Source: Comamonadaceae bacterium (GTDB lineage Bacteria > Pseudomonadota > Gammaproteobacteria > Burkholderiales > Burkholderiaceae_C). Taken from it: 16,245 nucleotides of DNA. Location of the stretch: contig CANGYC010000020.1 of NCBI GenBank assembly GCA_947457975.1, positions 1-16,245 on the forward strand. Reading direction: 5' to 3'. The notes below the pieces were generated by a model that saw only the letters and a list, made by a program, of their open reading frames with translations, was not told the DNA's origin and did not search any database. Position numbers and translations under genes: made by a program. Position 1 is the first letter of the stretch. Each line of letters starts with the position of its first letter. This document shows, piece after piece, positions 13,475 to 16,245 of the stretch.

Positions 13475-15690
13475 TGCCACGCCATCACCTTGAGCAGTTC
13501 CGCCCCCTCGCCGGCCCCCTCTGGGAGGCGCTGCGCCGCGAGCCCTTGTCACCCCCCTTGTGGCAGGCGCTGGCTCAGGCCTATACGGCCCTGGGTCTGC
13601 CTTGGCACCTCGCCTACGCCAGGACCCAGGCCAGGCGTGCGTTCCAGGCACAGGGCGGCGAGGCGGGCGCGTTCGCGCTGCCAGACGGCTCGACCCCCGC
13701 CTTCTGGGGCGAGAGCGATGCGCTGCTTGCCCGCAGCGGCCCGCCTTGGGCGGGCTGGGCGCAGGCTTGCGAGCGCCTTCAGCAGGCCACGCGCAACGAC
13801 CCGGGCGACTGGCTCAGTTGGCTTTACCTCGCGCGTTGCCTGGAGCTGCCCCTGGCCGAGGGGTCTGGCGCTGCGGCCCCCGATCCCATGCTGCGTGCGG
13901 CCGTGCGCCAGGCCATCGATGTCGAGCCCCTGCCCGGCGAAACCGGCCACCTGCTGGCCCAGTGGCGCCTGCGCGCCGGCCAGCCCGAGCAGGCGCTGGC
14001 AGCTTTGCGGGCCGTGCTGCTGCAGGCGCCGCAGCGCCATGGCTCCTGGCTGCTGCAGGCGCAGGCGCAAATGCAGCTCGGGCTTGAGGCCCAGGCCCGC
14101 GAGGCCTTCGAGCGCGCCGGGCAGTCGCGCAACCCCGACTTCCTGGCCTTGCTGGCCACCACCCTGTACCAGTTCAATTTTGCGCACGAAGCCCAGGCCG
14201 TGTTCGAGCAACTGGTGAAGATGCAGCCCCGGCGCGTGGCCTTTTGGATGCAGCTGGCCGAGATCCAGTCCAAGCTGGGTCAGCTCGCACAGGCGCAGGC
14301 CAGCGTGGCGCAGGTGCTGCACATCGAGCCGGGCCATGCCGCTGCCCAGCGCTGGGCCGAAGACCTGCAGGCCGGCGGCCATAGCCGGGCGCAGTTCGAG
14401 TGTGAATGGGCCCAGTTCGAGGCCCAGGGCCTGCTGCACAACGCGCGGGGCGCGCAGCGCCTGCTCATGCAAAGCCTCTACCAGGCGCACCTGGCGCCCG
14501 AGACCGTGGCCGACTTGCACCGCCGCGTGGGCCAGGCCATGCAGGCGCAGGCCCTGCAGGCCTTTCCTGGTCTGGCGCCTCCGGCGCCCCTGCCCTGGGA
14601 CGGACGCCGGCGCCTGCGCGTGGGCTATGTCACGGGTGACCTGCATCGCCAGCACCCGGTTAATGTGTTCATGCTGCCGGTGCTGCAGCAACACGACCAT
14701 GCGGCGTTTGAAGTCTTTGTGTACCAGACAGGCACTTTCATCGACAGCTACACCCGCCAGGCCCGGGCCTGCGCCGACCACTGGCGTGAGGTGGCCCAGC
14801 TCTCCGACCTGGCGCTGCACCAGCAGATCGTGGACGACCGCATCGACGTGCTGGTCGATCTGGCGGGCCACACCGCCACGCACCGCCTGGCGGTGTTCGC
14901 CCTCCGTGCCGCGCCCGTGCAGATGAGCTACCTGGGCTACCCGCATTCCACAGGCCTGCCCGCCATGGACTGGATGATTGGCGACGCCGTGGTGTCCCCG
15001 CCCGCGCACGCGCACCTGTTCACTGAGCAGCTTGCCCGCGTGTCGGGTTCAGTGTTTTGCTGGGCGCCGGTCGATGACTACCCGCTGCCCCCTGATGCCG
15101 CGAAACCCCGCTCCGGCCCGGTGGTGTTTGGCTCCTTCAACAACCTGCTGAAGATGGACGAGGAGACGGTGGCCGTCTGGAGCCGCATTCTTCGCGAATG
15201 CCCGGGCGCGCGGCTGCTGCTGAAGTCGGCGGTGCTGGCCGATCCGCTGGTGCAGGCCCAGACCCTGGCACGTTTTGCGGGTCAGGGCATAGGCCCCGAG
15301 CGGCTGATGCTGCGCGGCCCCACCGAGCTTTCGCGCATGATGCAGGCATACCTGGATGTGGACGTGGCCCTCGACCCCTTCCCCTACAACGGCGGCACCA
15401 CCAGCCTGCAGGCGCTGTGGATGGGCTGCCCGCTGGTCACGCTGGCGGGGCGCAATTTCGTCTCGCGCATGGGCTCGAGCTTTCTCACCCACCTGGGCCG
15501 CCCGGAATGGGTGGCGCGCGATCCCGACGATTACCTGGCCATCGCCTTGCGCCTGGCCGATCAGGTGCGCCAGGCGCCGTGGAGTCGGCAGGCCCATCGC
15601 CGCGCCATGCAGGCCAGCGCCCTGTGCCGCATTGAGGCGCATACGCGCGAGATCGAGGCTATTTACCGGCAGGCCGTGCAGGCTGTTTAG
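13474..15690 (+). CDS. TPR-GT41 protein glycosyltransferase (OGT/SPINDLY-like)
   Basis: A 738-residue soluble protein. Residues about 90-295 form tetratricopeptide-like helical repeats, for example PEQALAALRAVLLQAP (171-186) and HEAQAVFEQLVKMQP (238-252). From about 380 it is a GT41 catalytic region like that of O-GlcNAc transferase: RLRVGYVTGDLHRQHPV with His394, VDLAGHTATHRLAVFALRAA (461-480), VQMSYLGYPHSTGLPAMDW, FGSFNNLLKMDEE with Lys560 (the position of the essential OGT lysine), and DPFPYNGGTTSLQALWMGCP (634-653) at the nucleotide-sugar site. It probably adds a sugar to proteins in the cytoplasm; donor and acceptor are unknown. The start is taken as ATG 13474, overlapping the HlyD stop (TGATG); TTG 13471 is possible. 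Being last in a type I secretion operon suggests it modifies the exported substrate. Confidence 0.92.
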   Translation: MPRHHLEQFRPLAGPLWEALRREPLSPPLWQALAQAYTALGLPWHLAYARTQARRAFQAQGGEAGAFALPDGSTPAFWGESDALLARSGPPWAGWAQACERLQQATRNDPGDWLSWLYLARCLELPLAEGSGAAAPDPMLRAAVRQAIDVEPLPGETGHLLAQWRLRAGQPEQALAALRAVLLQAPQRHGSWLLQAQAQMQLGLEAQAREAFERAGQSRNPDFLALLATTLYQFNFAHEAQAVFEQLVKMQPRRVAFWMQLAEIQSKLGQLAQAQASVAQVLHIEPGHAAAQRWAEDLQAGGHSRAQFECEWAQFEAQGLLHNARGAQRLLMQSLYQAHLAPETVADLHRRVGQAMQAQALQAFPGLAPPAPLPWDGRRRLRVGYVTGDLHRQHPVNVFMLPVLQQHDHAAFEVFVYQTGTFIDSYTRQARACADHWREVAQLSDLALHQQIVDDRIDVLVDLAGHTATHRLAVFALRAAPVQMSYLGYPHSTGLPAMDWMIGDAVVSPPAHAHLFTEQLARVSGSVFCWAPVDDYPLPPDAAKPRSGPVVFGSFNNLLKMDEETVAVWSRILRECPGARLLLKSAVLADPLVQAQTLARFAGQGIGPERLMLRGPTELSRMMQAYLDVDVALDPFPYNGGTTSLQALWMGCPLVTLAGRNFVSRMGSSFLTHLGRPEWVARDPDDYLAIALRLADQVRQAPWSRQAHRRAMQASALCRIEAHTREIEAIYRQAVQAV

Positions 15691-15700
15691 GCCCGCAGGC

Positions 15701-16245
15701 TCACTCCTGAACTACGGTGTTGCGCAAGATGCCGATGCGGCTGACCTCGACTTCCAGCACGTCGCCCGGCACCATGAACACCTGAGGGTCCCGCCGGTGC
15801 CCCACGCCGCCCGGGGTGCCTGTGGCAATCACGTCGCCCGGCAGCAGGGTGCAGATGCTGGAGATGTAATGCACCAGCTCGCCCAGGTCCCAGGCCATCA
15901 GGTCAAAGCCGCTGTGCTGCATGACCTGGCCATTCAGGCGCGTGGTGAGCACCATGCTCTTGGGGTCGGGGATCTCGTCGGCCGTCACCATCCAGGGGCC
16001 GAAGGCGCTGCTGGCGTCAAAGTTCTTGCCGGCGGTTACGCTGTGCTTTTGGTAGTCGCGCACCGAGCCGTCCATCACGATGCTGTAGCCGGCAATGTGC
16101 GCCATGGCCTGGTCGGCCGGAATGTGGCGCCCGCCCTTGCCGATGATGAGGGCGACCTCGCCTTCAAAGTCAAAGCGGTCCGAAACCGAGGGCCGAACAA
16201 TCGGTTGGCCGTGGCCCACCAGGGACTGCGGATGCTTGCTGAACA
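15701..16245 (-). CDS. Fumarylacetoacetate hydrolase-family protein, 5' end cut by the window
   Basis: About 180 C-terminal codons are visible, and the open frame runs off the window edge, so the true start lies beyond 16245; the GTG at 16219 is internal. Family features are clear: FDFEGEVALIIGKGG with the metal-ligand glutamates, IAGYSIVMDGSVRDYQ with the metal-binding aspartate, GKNFDASSAFGPW, and the C-terminal LLPGDVIATGTPGGVG. FAH-family enzymes hydrolyse or decarboxylate C-C bonds in acylpyruvates and similar diketo acids in aromatic-compound breakdown. The precise substrate cannot be told. The gene converges on the glycosyltransferase gene with a 10-bp gap and has no evident link to the secretion operon. 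Confidence 0.93.
   Translation of the reverse strand, partial: FSKHPQSLVGHGQPIVRPSVSDRFDFEGEVALIIGKGGRHIPADQAMAHIAGYSIVMDGSVRDYQKHSVTAGKNFDASSAFGPWMVTADEIPDPKSMVLTTRLNGQVMQHSGFDLMAWDLGELVHYISSICTLLPGDVIATGTPGGVGHRRDPQVFMVPGDVLEVEVSRIGILRNTVVQE

Noticed and set aside
10017..13651. Long minus-strand open frames opposite the secretion genes (731 and 560 codons)
   Set aside because: They mirror third-position GC bias of strongly supported + strand genes, are low-complexity in Gly/His/Gln/Arg, and show no family motifs.
13549..15015. A 488-codon minus-strand open frame opposite the glycosyltransferase
   Set aside because: The + strand frame has a complete GT41 motif set; the antisense frame has none of its own.

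Overview
This GC-rich window encodes ordinary bacterial housekeeping and accessory genes on both strands. The Bug/TctC-type solute-binding protein, the sucCD pair, the type IV pilin and the general protein character suggest a betaproteobacterium of the Burkholderiales, probably Comamonadaceae-like. That assignment is inference from gene families, not a database match.

Left part (1-2378, + strand): the last codons of sucC, then sucD (succinyl-CoA synthetase), closed by a clear intrinsic terminator. A TerC/YjbE-family membrane protein follows, then a lone type IVa pilin-like gene. The pilin's start codon lies only 12 bp after a second terminator-like hairpin.

Middle part (2391-6762): an SbtA-type bicarbonate permease (- strand) converges on the pilin and is divergent from a YpfH-like serine esterase (+ strand). 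Next comes a three-gene minus-strand unit read from right to left: a VOC (glyoxalase-fold) protein, a Bug/TctC solute-binding protein with a Tat-like signal, and a DctP-type TRAP solute-binding protein. The DctP protein has no signal peptide and lies in the same reading frame as the Bug protein, separated by one TGA and five codons. Upstream of this unit are a good -35 box and a T-N11-A palindrome at about -65, the layout expected of a LysR-type promoter. No permease subunits for either binding protein are in view.

Right-middle part (6965-8670, + strand): a DUF4337-type membrane protein with a His-rich N terminus overlaps by 4 nt an exported protein with Ppx/GppA-type (ASKHA fold) phosphate-binding motifs, unusual outside the cytoplasm.

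Right part (8671-15690, + strand): an AT-rich intergenic region with palindromes and a terminator-like hairpin precedes a tightly packed operon. It encodes a TolC-family outer-membrane protein, a LapB-like type I secretion ABC transporter with a degenerate N-terminal domain, an HlyD/LapC-like adaptor and a TPR-GT41 (OGT/SPINDLY-like) glycosyltransferase. The spacings are 13 nt, a 4-nt overlap and a 1-nt overlap. The set looks like a complete type I export machine co-expressed with a cytosolic protein O-glycosyltransferase. The most attractive hypothesis here is that it glycosylates and exports a surface adhesin encoded elsewhere. The window ends in a partial fumarylacetoacetate hydrolase-family gene on the minus strand.

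I saw no tRNA, rRNA, CRISPR array, insertion sequence or prophage gene. No gene-free stretch exceeds 300 bases; the longest are 6763-6964 and 8671-8875, both described below.
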